Assembly (NCBI RefSeq): GCF_004345365.1
Contig: NZ_SLVF01000009.1
Span: forward strand, 1 to 64,000
Source of the DNA: Kribbella sp. VKM Ac-2568
GTDB taxonomy: Bacteria > Actinomycetota > Actinomycetes > Propionibacteriales > Kribbellaceae
DNA: 64,000 bases
Reading direction: 5' to 3'
Positions within the stretch are counted from its first letter, which is position 1, and every line of letters begins with the position of its first letter. The notes under the pieces are model-generated. The model was given only the letters and a program-made list of their open reading frames with translations, was not told the DNA's origin and did no database searches. Shown in pieces: positions 41,515 to 50,050 of this stretch. Both the position numbers and the translations under genes were made by a program.

Positions 41515-42900
41515 TCAGCAACCCACCAGACGCTGCGCGAGGTAACCGGTGACCTCGGTGAGGGCGACTCGTTCCTGCTTCATCGAGTCCCGCTCGCGGA
41601 TCGTCACGGCCTGGTCGTCGAGGGTGTCGAAGTCGACGGTGATGCAGTACGGCGTACCGATCTCGTCCTGGCGGCGGTAGCGACGGCCGATCGCGCCGGC
41701 GTCGTCGAAGTCGACGTTCCAGTTCTTCCGCAGCTCGCCGGCCAGGTCTTTCGCCTTCGGGGACAGGTCGGCGTTGCGGGACAGCGGGAGCACCGCCGCC
41801 TTGACCGGGGCCAGCCGCGGGTCGAAGCGCAGTACGGTCCGCTTGTCCACGCCGCCCTTGGCGTTCGGGGCCTCGTCCTCGGTGTAGGCGTCGAGCAGGA
41901 ACGCGAGCACGTTGCGAGTCAGGCCGGCCGCCGGCTCGATGACGTACGGCGTCCAGCGCTCGCCCTTCTCCTGGTCGAAGTAGGACAGGTCGACGCCGGA
42001 GTGCTTGGAGTGGGTGGACAGGTCGAAGTCGGTCCGGTTCGCGATGCCCTCGAGCTCGTCGAACTCCTTGCCGCCGAAGTGGAACCTGTACTCGATGTCG
42101 ACGGTGCGCTTCGAGTAGTGGCTCAGCTTCTCCTTCGGGTGCTCGTAGAGCCGCATGTTGTCCGGGTTCAGACCGAGCCCGGTGTACCAGTCCCAGCGCG
42201 CCTTCAGCCAGTACTCGTGCCACTCCTCGTCACTGCCCGGCGCGACGAAGAACTCCATCTCCATCTGCTCGAACTCGCGGGTCCGGAAGATGAAGTTGCC
42301 CGGGGTGATCTCGTTGCGGAAGCTCTTGCCGACCTGGGCGATGCCGAACGGCGGCTTCTTCCTGGCGGTGCCCATCACGTTGGCGAAGTTGATGAAGATG
42401 CCCTGCGCGGTCTCCGGCCGCAGGTAGTGCAGGCCTTCCTCCGACTCGACCGGGCCCAGGTAGGTCTTCAGCAGGCCGTTGAACATCCGCGGCTCGGTGA
42501 AGGTGCCCTTGTTGCCGCAGTTCGGGCAGGCGATCTCGTCCAGCTTGACCTCGTCGGCGTCCTTGTTCTTGCGCCGGGCGAAGTCCTCGCGCAGGTGGTC
42601 GTCGCGGAAACGCTTGTGGCAGGACTGACACTCGGTCAGCGGGTCGACGAACTCCGACAGGTGGCCGGACGCCTCCCACACCTTGGTGGGCAGGATCACC
42701 GACGAGTCCAGCCCGACGATGTCGTCGCGGCTCGTCACCATCGAGCGCCACCACTGGGTGCGCACGTTGTTCTTCAGCTCGACGCCGAGCGGTCCGTAGT
42801 CCCAGGCCGACTTGGTACCACCGTAGATCTCGCCGCACGGGTAGACGAAGCCTCTCCGCTTACTGAGGCTGACGACGGCATCGACGGTATCCACGGGCAC
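41515..42900 (-). CDS. glyS: glycyl-tRNA synthetase (dimeric type)
   Basis: 461 residues. Class II synthetase with motif 1 near YGPLGVELKNNVRTQWW, a zinc-binding insertion (ECQSCHKRF and IACPNCGNKGTF), motif 2 QVGKSFRNEITPGNFIFRTR followed by EFEQMEMEFF, and the C-terminal anticodon-binding domain LAPVKAAVLPLSRNADLSPK. This is the eukaryote/archaea-like alpha2 form used by actinobacteria. GTG 42900 begins VPVDTVDAVVSL. It opens the glyS-lipoprotein-dusB operon. Confidence 0.97.
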   Translation of the reverse strand: MPVDTVDAVVSLSKRRGFVYPCGEIYGGTKSAWDYGPLGVELKNNVRTQWWRSMVTSRDDIVGLDSSVILPTKVWEASGHLSEFVDPLTECQSCHKRFRDDHLREDFARRKNKDADEVKLDEIACPNCGNKGTFTEPRMFNGLLKTYLGPVESEEGLHYLRPETAQGIFINFANVMGTARKKPPFGIAQVGKSFRNEITPGNFIFRTREFEQMEMEFFVAPGSDEEWHEYWLKARWDWYTGLGLNPDNMRLYEHPKEKLSHYSKRTVDIEYRFHFGGKEFDELEGIANRTDFDLSTHSKHSGVDLSYFDQEKGERWTPYVIEPAAGLTRNVLAFLLDAYTEDEAPNAKGGVDKRTVLRFDPRLAPVKAAVLPLSRNADLSPKAKDLAGELRKNWNVDFDDAGAIGRRYRRQDEIGTPYCITVDFDTLDDQAVTIRERDSMKQERVALTEVTGYLAQRLVGC

Positions 42901-42993
42901 TTTTCGACTCCAGTTTGGTGGTACGGGAAGGGTCCAGGCTATCGGGCCGGGGAGGCCCTCGTCGCATTCGTGCTCGCGACGATCGATCGCCGC

Positions 42994-43290
42994 TCAGCGC
43001 AGCGGGGCGAACTCGCTCAGGTCGTCGTAGGCGGTCGGCTCGTCGATCGCCTGCGACAGCAGCGGCACCGCCGCCAGCTTCACCTCGTACGGCGAGAGCG
43101 CGCGGCGGTAGCTGCCGATGTTCTCCCACTCCATGCTCAGCGCGAGAAGTTCGGGGTCGTCCGCGTTCCGCCCGGTCCGGGCCGCGACGAACCCCTTCTG
43201 TCGCGACAACACCTCGACAGCCGTCTCCAGCCGCCCCAAGAACTCCGGCTGCGCGGTCTCGTCGACCCGGAACCTGATCACCACGAACAC
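42994..43290 (-). CDS. antibiotic biosynthesis monooxygenase (ABM) domain protein
   Basis: 98 residues from GTG 43290 (VFVVIRFRVDETAQPEFLGR). One ferredoxin-like ABM fold, with FLGRLETAVEVLSRQKGFVA and LLALSMEWENIGSYRRALSP, the latter holding the conserved W. Single ABM domains are dimeric, cofactor-free oxygenases, haem-degrading enzymes or stress proteins; the haem-binding asparagine of IsdG is not evident. It precedes glyS by 93 bp on the same strand. Confidence 0.85.
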   Translation of the reverse strand: MFVVIRFRVDETAQPEFLGRLETAVEVLSRQKGFVAARTGRNADDPELLALSMEWENIGSYRRALSPYEVKLAAVPLLSQAIDEPTAYDDLSEFAPLR

Positions 43291-43534
43291 GCGCGCAAGC
43301 GTACGGCGTCACGCAGCGCGATCCACACCGCCCCGGTACGGCGTACTCCCGGCACCCGTCAGCGTTCCTGCTTCGGCCCACTCCGGGACGGTCCAGCCGA
43401 GGTGGTCGGACCCCCCGCCCGCCGAACTGCGCCGGATCAAGCGGCCTCGAACTCGAGAGCGGCTGCTGCCCCGCCCAAGCCTGAGCCACAGCCCGCTTCG
43501 CGTCGAGCTCGGGCTGCCGCTGCGACTGATTGCC

Positions 43535-43976
43535 TCAGGACGAGGCCGGGCGGTCGCCGAATCGGTTCAGGCCTGGTTGCCGGTCGTTCGGGTGCCGGTT
43601 CAGCCGCGCGCAGGTGTGCTCATAGATGTTGCCGCTCCCCTGCCGCGGCTTGATCGCCAGCAGCTCGCGCCTTGGCTGACCACCTGGCGTCGCCGGACCG
43701 CTCTCCCGGAAGACCAGCCGATGGTCGGCCTTCTTCTGCGGATCCGACTGCACATAAGCCGTCACACAGTCCCGCAGATCCCCCTTCCCCGACTCCATAC
43801 CCCAACGGGTGATGCCCGTCGGTCTTGCCCTCCGCCAGATTCTTGATCTGACTCAGCACTTGCTTCCGGAGAAAGGCTCCTCGACCACTCGGATCCCGAC
43901 GAGCATCAGCCGCGAGGCGCTGCAGGTCCTGGGCGAACCTCTCCCCCAGGACGATTTCGTACTTCGGCTCGGTCAC
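43535..43976 (-). pseudogene. type II toxin gene with a one-base frameshift
   Basis: GTG 43976 starts VTEPKYEIVLGERFAQDLQR and runs to GKTDGHHPLGY, after which the frame is lost. Shifting by one base near 43795 restores ESGKGDLRDCVTAYVQSDPQ, then KKADHRLVFRESGPATPGGQ, RRELLAIKPRQGSGNIYEHT and CARLNRHPNDRQPGLNRFGD to a stop at 43535. The two parts read as one protein with a RelE-like N-terminus if one C in the run at 43795-43796 is removed. The antitoxin gene overlaps it upstream. It may be an inactivated toxin, a sequencing error or a slippage site. Confidence 0.7.
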
Positions 43977-44472
43977 TGGTCGGGCCGTCTTCGCGGCGGA
44001 GGTCCTCCAGATCCTGTACGGCCTCTGGGCCTATCAGGGCGGCGATCTCGTCGAGACTGAACGGTCTGCTGTCCGGGAGGGGCTCCGTTGCGTAGGTGCG
44101 CTTGGTGGGGTCGTCGACCACGCCGGCCGGGGGCTCGTCGTCACCGCGGAGGAACCGGTACTGCGACGTCGACAGCACCACCGCCTCGGGCTCGCCCTCT
44201 TCACCCCACACCAGCGGGGTCGGGGAGGCGCCGGCCCGGACCGCCGTGAGCTGCCTCGGCAACTCGGACGCCACCTGGGCCGGCTCCAGCACCGACGGCC
44301 CGAGGTCGAACTTGGCCTCACCACCGAGATCCTCGAACTCGTCGTACGTCAGGACCACAGCCTCCGGCACCTCGGCGCCGAAGCTGAAGGCACGGGTGGA
44401 TCCCTCGCGGAACCGGCCCAGGATCCCCGGCAGGTCGCGGCTGATGTCGTCGACTGATGGCGAACCGTTCAT
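43906..44472 (-). CDS. Phd-like tandem antitoxin
   Basis: 188 residues. Two Phd/YefM-like modules are visible: GILGRFREGSTRAFSFGAEV then PEAVVLTYDEFEDL, and QLTAVRAGASPTPLVWGEEG then EPEAVVLSTSQYRFL. A C-terminal toxin-binding segment (RPFSLDEIAALIGPEAVQDL) follows. The last 23 residues overlap the toxin start region by 71 bp and look out of register, so the natural stop may be earlier in relatives. It is the first gene of the pair and probably represses its own promoter. Confidence 0.75.
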   Translation of the reverse strand: MNGSPSVDDISRDLPGILGRFREGSTRAFSFGAEVPEAVVLTYDEFEDLGGEAKFDLGPSVLEPAQVASELPRQLTAVRAGASPTPLVWGEEGEPEAVVLSTSQYRFLRGDDEPPAGVVDDPTKRTYATEPLPDSRPFSLDEIAALIGPEAVQDLEDLRREDGPTSDRAEVRNRPGGEVRPGPAAPRG

Positions 44473-44549
44473 CCACAGACTGTAACCAAAAGGCGGTCCG
44501 CGCGGAGGCGACTATCCACAGACGACCAGAGGGCTGGAACACTGTGGAG

Positions 44550-44864
44550 ATGAGCAGCGCATCTCCCAGCAGTCAGCCGTCGAGTCCGCTCCGCGCGCGG
44601 ATCACCAAGTTGAGCTACCCGGTGGTGGCGAAGCTGCACGAGATGCCGAAGCTGACGTTGCCCGGAATCACCCTGGTGCTCGCCCTGATCGGGGTGTTCG
44701 CGCCTGTCGCCGCAGGCGTCCCCGCGCTTATTCTGCTCGCGCTGCTGCTCGCCTGGCTCGGCTTCCTGTCGTGGCCGGTGGTGTCGAACGGCCAGCGCGC
44801 CATCCGCGTCTTCTCCGTCCTCGTCATCCTGCTCTTCGGCGTCTCCCGCATCGCCAACGGCTGA
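44550..44864 (+). CDS. small integral membrane protein
   Basis: 104 residues from ATG 44550 (GTG 44544 possible). A serine-rich cytosolic start is followed by two hydrophobic helices (LTLPGITLVLALIGVFAPVA, ALILLALLLAWLGFLSWPVV) and a third short span (AIRVFSVLVILLFGVSRIAN). It resembles DUF6703-type actinobacterial proteins, an assignment I hold loosely. It is divergent from the antitoxin. Confidence 0.75.
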   Translation: MSSASPSSQPSSPLRARITKLSYPVVAKLHEMPKLTLPGITLVLALIGVFAPVAAGVPALILLALLLAWLGFLSWPVVSNGQRAIRVFSVLVILLFGVSRIANG

Positions 44865-44899
44865 GCGACACCAACTGGGTCTGGCCTGCAGGGGTGCGG

Positions 44900-45439
44900 T
44901 CAGGCCTGCAGGGTGTCCACAGCGGCTGCGACAGCGGCGGCTCGAAGGTCGGTCGGGTCGACGTGTTCGAACATCACCGCGCAGTCGGAGAGACCGCCGA
45001 GGGCGACCATGCCGCGGACCTGCTGGTCCAGGGACGGATCCGGGCCGATCAGCAAGGCGATCAACCGCTGCCGCCAGTCGATGAACTTCGACGCCAGGTC
45101 CAGCTGGTGCAGCACGGTCATGTCGCTGAGGGCGACCTGGATCAGCCGCCGGTGCTTGTAGGCCAGGTCGAAGTACGACTCGAGCAACGCGCGCGGATCC
45201 GCTGACGCCGCGGCCTCCTGCGCTTCGACATAGGTGTTGAAGTCGTCGAACAGCGGTGTCACCAGGCTGCCGACCAGTTCTTCGCGGGACGCGAAGTGGT
45301 AGTACAGCGCGGGCTTGGTCACGCCCAGCCGGTCGGCGATCTGCCGCAGGCTGGTCTGCTGCAGGCCCTGCTCGGCGAACAGGTCCAGCGCCACCGCCTG
45401 GATCCTCGCCTTGGTGTCCCCGCTCCGTGCTCTCGGCAT
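44900..45439 (-). CDS. TetR family transcriptional regulator
   Basis: 179 residues from ATG 45439. The DNA-binding domain is ARIQAVALDLFAEQGLQQTS, then LRQIADRLGVTKPALYYHFA, then SREELVGSL. The C-terminal ligand domain is of the short TetR type. It is divergent from an FAD monooxygenase, and the intergenic region has two copies of CCGTTAAGTAAGC, one within a 28-bp dyad. It most likely represses the monooxygenase and itself until a substrate binds. Confidence 0.93.
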   Translation of the reverse strand: MPRARSGDTKARIQAVALDLFAEQGLQQTSLRQIADRLGVTKPALYYHFASREELVGSLVTPLFDDFNTYVEAQEAAASADPRALLESYFDLAYKHRRLIQVALSDMTVLHQLDLASKFIDWRQRLIALLIGPDPSLDQQVRGMVALGGLSDCAVMFEHVDPTDLRAAAVAAAVDTLQA

Positions 45440-45459
45440 GCTGCGAACTTTAGCTGACC

Positions 45460-45522
45460 TACCGTTAAGTAAGCCATTGACAATGGCCTTCACGATTGCT
45501 TACCTTCCGTTAAGTAAGCAAT
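45460..45522 (+). promoter_or_regulatory. promoter and TetR operators for the FAD monooxygenase
   Basis: TTGACA (45477-45482) and TACCTT (45501-45506) form the promoter, with an 18-bp spacer. The dyad ATTGCTTAC-N10-GTAAGCAAT (45495-45522) covers the -10 and start site. A second half-site, TACCGTTAAGTAAGC (45460-45474), lies 45 bp upstream and faces the TetR gene. Confidence 0.7.
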
Positions 45523-45542
45523 CGGGCGAGGGGGTGGAGGCA

Positions 45543-46772
45543 ATGCAGAACGTACTGATCTCCGGCGCGAGCGTGGCCGGGCCGGTGCTGGCCTACTGGC
45601 TGCGGCAATACGGCTTCGAGCCGACGATCGTCGAGCGCACGCCGGCTCTGCGCCACGGGCTGGGAGGTCACGCGGTCGACCTGTTCGGCTCCGGCGTCGA
45701 GGTCGCCCGGCGGATGGGGATCGGCGAAGCCGTCCAGGCGGCGCGCACCCGGACCGAGTTGATGACGCTGTTCCGCAACGGCAAGAAGCCGGTCGAGATC
45801 AACGTCGACAAGCTCAGCTCCGGCATCTCCGACCGCCACGTGGAGATCCTCCGCGGCGAGCTCACCAGCCTCCTGTACGACGCGACGCGCGACCGGGTCG
45901 AGTACCTCTTCGGGGACTCCATCGCCACCCTGAACGACGACGGCCAGGGGGTTGACGTCACCTTCGAGCACAGCGAGCCCCGCCGGTTCGACCTGGTGAT
46001 CGGTGCCGACGGCATGCACTCCACGGTCCGGCGGCTTGCGTTCGGGCCGGAGGAGTCGATGCGCCGGCCACTCGGCGGCTACCTCGGCGTGTACTCGATG
46101 CCGGACGAACTCGCGCTGGGCAACCGGATGTTCGTACACATGGAGATCGGCAAGATCGCCAGCACCTACGGCGTGCACCAGACGGGCCAGGCCCGGGCCG
46201 CCTTCCTGTTCCGCCGGCGGGAGGAGTTGCAGTACGACTACCGCGACAAGGACCAGCAGAAGCGGATCCTGGCGGACGAGTTCCGCGACTACGGCTGGGA
46301 GGTGCCGCGCCTGCTGAAGCACCTGGACGCGGCCGAGGACTTCTACTTCGACTCGATCACCCAGATCACCCTCGACTCCTGGCAGCGCGGGCGGATCGGC
46401 CTGGTCGGCGACGCGGGGTACTGCCCGGGCCCGGCCGTCGGTGGTGGGACCAGCCTCGCCGTCGTCACGGCGTACGTGCTGGCAGGTGAGTTGGCGGCGG
46501 CCCGCGCCGATCTGCCGTCCGGGCTGCGGAACTACGAGAACAAGATCCGCCGGTTCGTCGACCTGAGCCGCGCGGTCGGCCCAAAGGTGATGGGATCGAT
46601 CATCCCGGACAGCGCGACCGCTCTACGGGCGGTCCCGATCGCGGCAAGCGTCCTGCCGCACCTACCTCTCTGGGTGCAACGCAAGCTGTGGTCCCAGAAC
46701 GGCGTCGGCAAGGCGCTCGACTCCTTACCGCTCCCCGACTACAGCGATCTGATCAGAGTGCCGCAGTCGTAG
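45543..46772 (+). CDS. FAD-dependent aromatic-type monooxygenase
   Basis: 409 residues from ATG 45543. The Rossmann motif is VLISGASVAGPVLAYWLRQY, the DG motif is FDLVIGADGMHSTVRRLAFG, and the GD motif is GRIGLVGDAGYCPGPAVGGG, the three signatures of group A flavin monooxygenases. GGHAVDLFGSG near residue 40 is typical of the Tet(X)/PgaE-like branch, which hydroxylates drugs or polyketides. Under TetR control it is likely a detoxifying hydroxylase; rifampicin- or tetracycline-like substrates are possible but not shown. Confidence 0.92.
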   Translation: MQNVLISGASVAGPVLAYWLRQYGFEPTIVERTPALRHGLGGHAVDLFGSGVEVARRMGIGEAVQAARTRTELMTLFRNGKKPVEINVDKLSSGISDRHVEILRGELTSLLYDATRDRVEYLFGDSIATLNDDGQGVDVTFEHSEPRRFDLVIGADGMHSTVRRLAFGPEESMRRPLGGYLGVYSMPDELALGNRMFVHMEIGKIASTYGVHQTGQARAAFLFRRREELQYDYRDKDQQKRILADEFRDYGWEVPRLLKHLDAAEDFYFDSITQITLDSWQRGRIGLVGDAGYCPGPAVGGGTSLAVVTAYVLAGELAAARADLPSGLRNYENKIRRFVDLSRAVGPKVMGSIIPDSATALRAVPIAASVLPHLPLWVQRKLWSQNGVGKALDSLPLPDYSDLIRVPQS

Positions 46773-46879
46773 TCAGGTCGTCAGGTAGGCAACCTGGCCG
46801 ACTTGCGCGACCTTGGTGAGAGAGAGCTGGGATGAGGTCTACACCGCGCCGGCGCTGAGATCAGACGGTTACCGCGGGA

Positions 46880-48205
46880 TCAGAGCATCTTCTCGGCGCC
46901 GGATTCCGCACCGGGCGGAACGGACTCCGGCAGGCTGACCAGGTCGCGGGAGCGGTCGGCGACGGCCAGCGCGGCGAGCGCCGTGGTGAGCGGGACGGCG
47001 GCGATGATGCCGAGGCTTCCGACCAGGCCGCGGACGATCTCCTGGGCCACGATCTCGGTGGTGATGACATAGCCGGTCGACACCCCACCGATTGCGAAGG
47101 TCATGAGGATCGGCAGCGCGGCTCCGGCGTACGCGAGCACCAGGGTGTTGACGACCGACGCGACGTGCGCCCGGCCGATTCGCAGGCCGGCGCCGATCAG
47201 GCTTGCGCGACTGGCTGACGGGTTCGCGGCGGACAACTCCCAGACCGCGCTCGCCTGCGTCACCGTCACGTCGTCGAGCACGCCGAGTGCGCCGATCACC
47301 ATGCCGGCTACCAGCAGGCCAGTGAGGTCGAGACCGGGCACGTAACTCTTGATCGCCGACGCGCCCTCGGTGGCGAGGCCGGAGAAGTCGCCGACCTTCA
47401 CGAAGGCCCAGCCGAGGAATGCCGTCAGCCCGAGGGAGGCGATCGTACCGGCCAGCGCCACCGAGGACTGGGCGTTGATGCCGTGGGTCAGGTACAGGGC
47501 GATCACCATGATCACCGAGCCGCCGACCACCGCGACCAGCAGTGGATTCGAGCCCTTGAGGATGGCCGGCAGGATGAATTGCGTCAGGGTCAGCGCGGTG
47601 ACGCCCAGAGCGATCAGCGCGCTGACGCCTCGCCACCGGGACAGGGCGATCACCGCGACCGCGAAGATGCCGGCCAGCAGCATGAGCGGGATCGAGCGGT
47701 CGTGGTCGACGTACTGGTACCTGCTCTTCAGCGGCGCGTCCTTCTGTACGCCGAGCAGCACCTTCTCGCCGACCTTGATCGGCACCGCGGCCTGCTTGCC
47801 CTTCGGCACCTCAACCGGTACTTCGAGTCCCTTGTCCGAGCCGGGCGCCTTGCGCAGTTTCACGGTCGCCAGATCACAGTCGGCCGGGGTCTTGGCGCAC
47901 GGCTTGAGCGACACGACCGTGCCGCTCGCGCCGGTCTGCTCGGCCGCCGGCACCTTCAGATCACCGCCCGGCCACATCACGATCATGGCGATCACCGCGG
48001 CGGCGATCAGCGGGATCAAGAGGGCGGCGACCACTATTCGGACACGTCGGGCGACCACCGCGTCCGAGTCCACCACCGAGGTATCGACCACCGCGTCGCC
48101 ATGGCCGTGACCGTGTCCGTGCCCGTGACCGTGCGGAATTTCGATCCGGCGCCCGCGGTTCGACCTGTTGTCGGCTCGCCTGCGCCCCACGTTCCGCCTT
48201 GCCAT
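46880..48205 (-). CDS. YibE/F family membrane protein with a His-Gly-rich N-terminus
   Basis: 441 residues, ATG 48205 after AGGGAG. The cytosolic N-terminus carries HGHGHGHGHGHGD, a likely metal-binding tract. One span (VVAALLIPLIAAAVIAMIVM), a small extracytoplasmic beta domain with two cysteines (KPCAKTPADC) and then seven spans of the YibE/F domain follow, including VLDDVTVTQASAVWELSAAN. YibE/F proteins have no established function. It is divergent from znuA with 52 bp between starts, so the Zur box could act on both. A zinc-related role is inferred from this and from the His tract. Confidence 0.88.
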   Translation of the reverse strand: MARRNVGRRRADNRSNRGRRIEIPHGHGHGHGHGHGDAVVDTSVVDSDAVVARRVRIVVAALLIPLIAAAVIAMIVMWPGGDLKVPAAEQTGASGTVVSLKPCAKTPADCDLATVKLRKAPGSDKGLEVPVEVPKGKQAAVPIKVGEKVLLGVQKDAPLKSRYQYVDHDRSIPLMLLAGIFAVAVIALSRWRGVSALIALGVTALTLTQFILPAILKGSNPLLVAVVGGSVIMVIALYLTHGINAQSSVALAGTIASLGLTAFLGWAFVKVGDFSGLATEGASAIKSYVPGLDLTGLLVAGMVIGALGVLDDVTVTQASAVWELSAANPSASRASLIGAGLRIGRAHVASVVNTLVLAYAGAALPILMTFAIGGVSTGYVITTEIVAQEIVRGLVGSLGIIAAVPLTTALAALAVADRSRDLVSLPESVPPGAESGAEKML

Positions 48206-48221
48206 CCGTCAACTCCCTGTT

Positions 48222-48258
48222 TTGACAACCATCCCCACTTAAATGAAAATGATTGTCA
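48222..48258 (+). promoter_or_regulatory. Zur box over a leaderless znuA promoter
   Basis: TGAAAATGATTGTCA (48244-48258) is a 7-1-7 near-palindrome matching actinobacterial Zur boxes. TTGACA at 48222, a 17-bp spacer and GAAAAT at 48245-48250 form a promoter whose start would fall at or next to the A of the znuA ATG (48258). Zur binding would therefore cover both -10 and start codon. Confidence 0.75.
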
Positions 48259-49292
48259 TGAGATTCGGTACTCGTGCGGCCGTCGCCGGCCTCGCCGCCC
48301 TTGCCACGATCACTCTGGCAGGTTGTGGCGACTCGTCCGCAGGCGGCTCCGGCGGCAAGCTCGACGTCGTCGCATCGTTCTACCCGCTCGAGTTCATCGC
48401 CAAGTCAGTGGGGGGCGACGCCGTGAACGTCACCACCTTGACCGCGCCGGGCGTCGAGCCGCACGACCTGGAGCTCACCCCGAAGCAGGTCGGGACCATC
48501 GCCGAGGCGAAGCTGGTGGTGTTCGAGAAGGGCCTGCAGCCGGCCGTGGACGAGGCCGTCGAGCAGAACGCGAAGGACGCCGGTTTCGACGTGGCACCCG
48601 CCGCCAAGCTTGAGGCCACGGGCGCGAACTTCGAGGAGCACGAGGAAGGCGAGGCAGCCGGCCCAAGCGGTTCCACTCCGACCGGCACGACCAAGCCCGC
48701 GGCGTACGTCGAGCCGGCCGCCGCCACCCAGTCCGCGGCGCACACCGAGGACGCGGCGCACACCGACGACGCGCTCGACCCGCACTTCTGGCTGGACCCG
48801 GTCCGGTACGCCGGGGTGGTCCAGGCCGTCACCGACAAGCTGGTCGAGGTCGACCCCGCGAACGCCGAGGCCTACAAGCAGCGCGCGACCACCTTGCTCG
48901 GCGAGATCACCAAGCTCGACACGGCGTACAAGACCGGTCTGGCGGACTGCAAGCTGAAGACGTTCGTGACCAGCCACGAGGCGTTCGCCTACCTCGCCAA
49001 GCGGTACGGTCTGACGATGGTCGGCATCGCCGGTTTCACCCCGGACGCCGAGCCCACCCCGTCGCGGATCAAGGAGGTCCAGGACATCGTGCGCGAGCAG
49101 AAGGTGACCACGATCTTCTACGAAGAGCTCGTCAGCCCGAAGGTGGCCGAGTCGATCGCCCGCGACGTCCACGTCAAGACCGCGGTCCTGAGCCCGATCG
49201 AGGGGCTCTCGGACGCGAACTCCCAGGAGACCTACCTCTCGCTGATGCGCGAGAACCTGCAGGAGCTCCGGAAGGCGAACAGCTGCGCGTGA
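48258..49292 (+). CDS. znuA: zinc ABC transporter substrate-binding lipoprotein
   Basis: 344 residues from ATG 48258; upstream in-frame ATG codons lie inside the Zur box. The lipobox is ATITLAGCGD. The metal site histidines are in GVEPHDLELTPKQ, LDPHFWLDPVRY and FVTSHEAFAYLAKRYGL, with the acid in FYEELVSPKVAESIA. A disordered loop (EEHEEGEAAGPS, then AAHTEDAAHTDDALDPH) supplies extra His and acid residues, as in ZnuA proteins. First gene of znuACB. Confidence 0.95.
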   Translation: MRFGTRAAVAGLAALATITLAGCGDSSAGGSGGKLDVVASFYPLEFIAKSVGGDAVNVTTLTAPGVEPHDLELTPKQVGTIAEAKLVVFEKGLQPAVDEAVEQNAKDAGFDVAPAAKLEATGANFEEHEEGEAAGPSGSTPTGTTKPAAYVEPAAATQSAAHTEDAAHTDDALDPHFWLDPVRYAGVVQAVTDKLVEVDPANAEAYKQRATTLLGEITKLDTAYKTGLADCKLKTFVTSHEAFAYLAKRYGLTMVGIAGFTPDAEPTPSRIKEVQDIVREQKVTTIFYEELVSPKVAESIARDVHVKTAVLSPIEGLSDANSQETYLSLMRENLQELRKANSCA

Positions 49293-50050
49293 CACAGGAC
49301 TCAAGCTCTACCGCGAACGCCGTCCAGGTCGCCGATCTCTCGGTCGACCTGGGCGGTCGGCTCGTACTCCGGGGCGTCGATCTGCAGATCCACCAGGGTG
49401 AGGTGGTGGCCGTGCTCGGCACCAACGGCTCCGGCAAGTCCACCTTGATCAAGACCATCGTCGGCCTGCTCCCGGCCGCCCGGGGCGAGGTCAAGCTCTT
49501 TGGTACTCCAGTGCCGCGGTTCCGCCAGTGGCAGCGCATCGGTTACGTACCGCAGCGGATCACCGCGGCGGGCGGCGTACCGGCGACTGTCCAGGAAGTC
49601 GTGTCATCCGGGCTGCTGTCCAAGCGGCGGTTGTTCCGGCCGTTGAAGGCTGCCGACCGGGCTGCCGTCGAGGAAGCGCTGGAGATCGTCGACATGGCGG
49701 ACCGGCGCAAGGACGGCGTCGCCGAGCTGTCGGGCGGCCAGCAGCAGCGGGTACTGATCGCCCGGGCGCTCGTGTCGGACCCGGACCTGCTGATCCTGGA
49801 CGAGCCGACCGCCGGGGTCGACCTGGCCAGCCAGGGCATCTTCGCCGAGGCGATCCGCGAACGCGTCGCCCGCGGCACCACGGTGGTCATGGTCAGCCAC
49901 GACCTCGGCCCGATGGACGCGCTGATCGACCGCTCGGTGGTGCTGCGCCGCGGGCGGATCGTGTACGACGGACTGCCGCACGCCTCCCAGACGCACGCAC
50001 ACGTCCACCCGCACGGTTCCGCCGACGACGAGGCGGGGTGGCTGTCATGA
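49289..50050 (+). CDS. znuC: zinc ABC transporter ATP-binding protein
   Basis: 253 residues from GTG 49289, overlapping the znuA stop as GTGA. Walker A is VLGTNGSGKSTLIKTIVG, signature VAELSGGQQQRVLIARALVS, Walker B PDLLILDEPTAGVDLASQGI and switch histidine VVMVSHDLGPMD. The C-terminus ends in a short His-rich tail (ASQTHAHVHPHGSADDEAG). It powers zinc import with ZnuB. Confidence 0.96.
   Translation: MTQDSSSTANAVQVADLSVDLGGRLVLRGVDLQIHQGEVVAVLGTNGSGKSTLIKTIVGLLPAARGEVKLFGTPVPRFRQWQRIGYVPQRITAAGGVPATVQEVVSSGLLSKRRLFRPLKAADRAAVEEALEIVDMADRRKDGVAELSGGQQQRVLIARALVSDPDLLILDEPTAGVDLASQGIFAEAIRERVARGTTVVMVSHDLGPMDALIDRSVVLRRGRIVYDGLPHASQTHAHVHPHGSADDEAGWLS

Noticed and set aside
44460..44520. Replication origin suggested by two ATCCACAGA sequences
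   Set aside because: Only two imperfect boxes, no AT-rich region and no dnaA or dnaN nearby.
48046..48062. Lone TTCGGACACGTCGGG resembling the 28-kb unit
   Set aside because: It lies inside the yibE/F coding sequence and encodes normal residues, so it is most likely chance in GC-rich DNA.
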